Both the position numbers and the translations under genes were made by a program. From an uncultured Helicobacteraceae bacterium (GTDB taxonomy: Bacteria > Campylobacterota > Campylobacteria > Campylobacterales > Helicobacteraceae), in the NCBI GenBank assembly GCA_944323755.1, contig CALUTR010000001.1, forward strand, positions 299,459-363,458: a stretch of 64,000 nucleotides of DNA, in the 5' to 3' direction. Below the pieces are notes generated by a model. That model did not search any database. It was given only the letters and a program-made list of their open reading frames with translations, and was not told where the DNA came from. Position 1 is the first letter of the stretch, and every line of letters starts with the position of its first letter. Of the stretch, positions 63,476 through 64,000 are shown in pieces.

Positions 63476-64000
63476 TCAATACTGCCAAGATAATGCTAGT
63501 TATTAATCCAGCAGAAAATATGATAATAGCTTCTTTTCTTTTGTTTTTGCAAAATGAAGTAATGATAAATCCTGTAACATATAAGACAATGAGTGCTATA
63601 GAAAATGCAATGGCCATGATATCAAAATAAAATTCACCTTTTGATTTATGCAATAATACTAATGTGCCATATATGCTTCTTTGTATTGTCGTAATTTCAT
63701 ATATATCATTAACCTTTTTTATGCTTGCGCTATAATAAATTCCACCAATTTGAATACCTCCATTTTTTGCTTCTTTTGGTGTAGTATTTTTTGGTATTTT
63801 TATATTGTTTTCACTTAAATAGTTAATTAAGACTTCTATTTCATTTGTATTATTTGTAGATTCTATTGTATATTTGTTTATTGTTGCACCACTATTTTCT
63901 TCTATACCAAATATATACAAGGCACCTGTTAGTGCATACATTATTGCTACTGGTAGAAAGAATACACTAATATATATATGAAGTTTATGTCCTATTTTTT
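63468..64000 (-). CDS. PepSY-associated membrane protein, partial
   Basis: The frame is open to the right edge, so the N-terminus is outside the window. The visible part starts in a membrane helix (LHIYISVFFLPVAIMYALTG), followed by a soluble PepSY-like region (about 90 residues) and two C-terminal helices. The opening HKLHIYISVFFL pattern fits PepSY-TM proteins, often linked to iron or siderophore reduction. Overlaps the crcB start by 8 bp. Confidence 0.72.
   Translation of the reverse strand, partial: KIGHKLHIYISVFFLPVAIMYALTGALYIFGIEENSGATINKYTIESTNNTNEIEVLINYLSENNIKIPKNTTPKEAKNGGIQIGGIYYSASIKKVNDIYEITTIQRSIYGTLVLLHKSKGEFYFDIMAIAFSIALIVLYVTGFIITSFCKNKRKEAIIIFSAGLITSIILAVLSV

Noticed and set aside
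1..64000. tRNA, rRNA, tmRNA, SRP RNA or CRISPR arrays
   Set aside because: I scanned the gaps between genes and saw no tRNA-like cloverleaf, rRNA core sequence or regularly spaced direct repeats.

Overview
The window reads as chromosome of a low-GC epsilonproteobacterium (Campylobacterota), most likely a Helicobacter other than H. pylori. The evidence is the AT-rich codon use, the block rpmH-rnpA-yidD-yidC-jag-mnmE, a second GluRS of the GltX2 type, a ligA-cheV-aspS-adk-ppa run, a hydABCDE [NiFe] uptake hydrogenase cluster and an ADP-heptose cluster in the order gmhB-hldD-hldE-gmhA. These orders match what I recall of H. pylori. The species itself is inference; no rRNA or tRNA gene was seen.

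Layout. 1-6.5 kb (+): 3' end of a histidine kinase, a large FIST-PAS-PAS-HD-GYP sensor, gltX2, a YggT protein and a lytic transglycosylase. 6.5-12.5 kb (-): mnmE, jag, yidC, yidD, rnpA, rpmH, then accC. 12.6-13.3 kb (+): uppP. 13.3-18.4 kb (-): a tightly overlapping operon of a NosL-like protein, two tandem dynamin-like GTPases and a DMT transporter. 18.5-29.1 kb (+): nrdB, a nitrilase-family amidase, pcm, prepilin peptidase, an LptF/G permease, a UreH/SafE-type membrane protein, ADP-heptose genes and four poorly known genes. 29-31 kb (-): ligA, followed by a frameshifted small membrane gene. 31.4-36.7 kb (+): cheV, aspS, adk, ppa, dnaB.

36.7-46.3 kb is an accessory island lying between dnaB and comEC, which I recall as neighbours in H. 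pylori. It holds two O-antigen ligase/polymerase-like proteins, several glycosyltransferases and a decayed mcrBC restriction locus. Three genes carry G/C homopolymer tracts (G8, C8, G10), the hallmark of phase-variable surface glycans. At C8 a two-domain glycosyltransferase is split in two; one more C would fuse it. This island is the most interesting part of the window.

46.4-50.7 kb (+): comEC, a DUF502 protein, a UbiA/MqnP prenyltransferase, two small unknown proteins and a YhhQ-type transporter. 50.8-58.2 kb (+): hydA-hydB-hydC-hydD-hydE and a degenerate-GGDEF/EAL protein. 58.2-61 kb (-): proA, an RluA-type pseudouridine synthase, rdgB. 61-63.1 kb (+): a YajR-like MFS transporter and ttcA. 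63-64 kb (-): crcB and a PepSY-type membrane protein that runs off the window.

Themes: cell-envelope construction (heptose, O-chain, undecaprenyl recycling, LptF/G, YidC), H2 oxidation feeding the menaquinone pool, cyclic-di-GMP turnover (HD-GYP and EAL), and indirect tRNA charging (GltX2, with an AspRS expected to be non-discriminating). The word AGATTCT/AGAATCT is strikingly frequent on both strands throughout.
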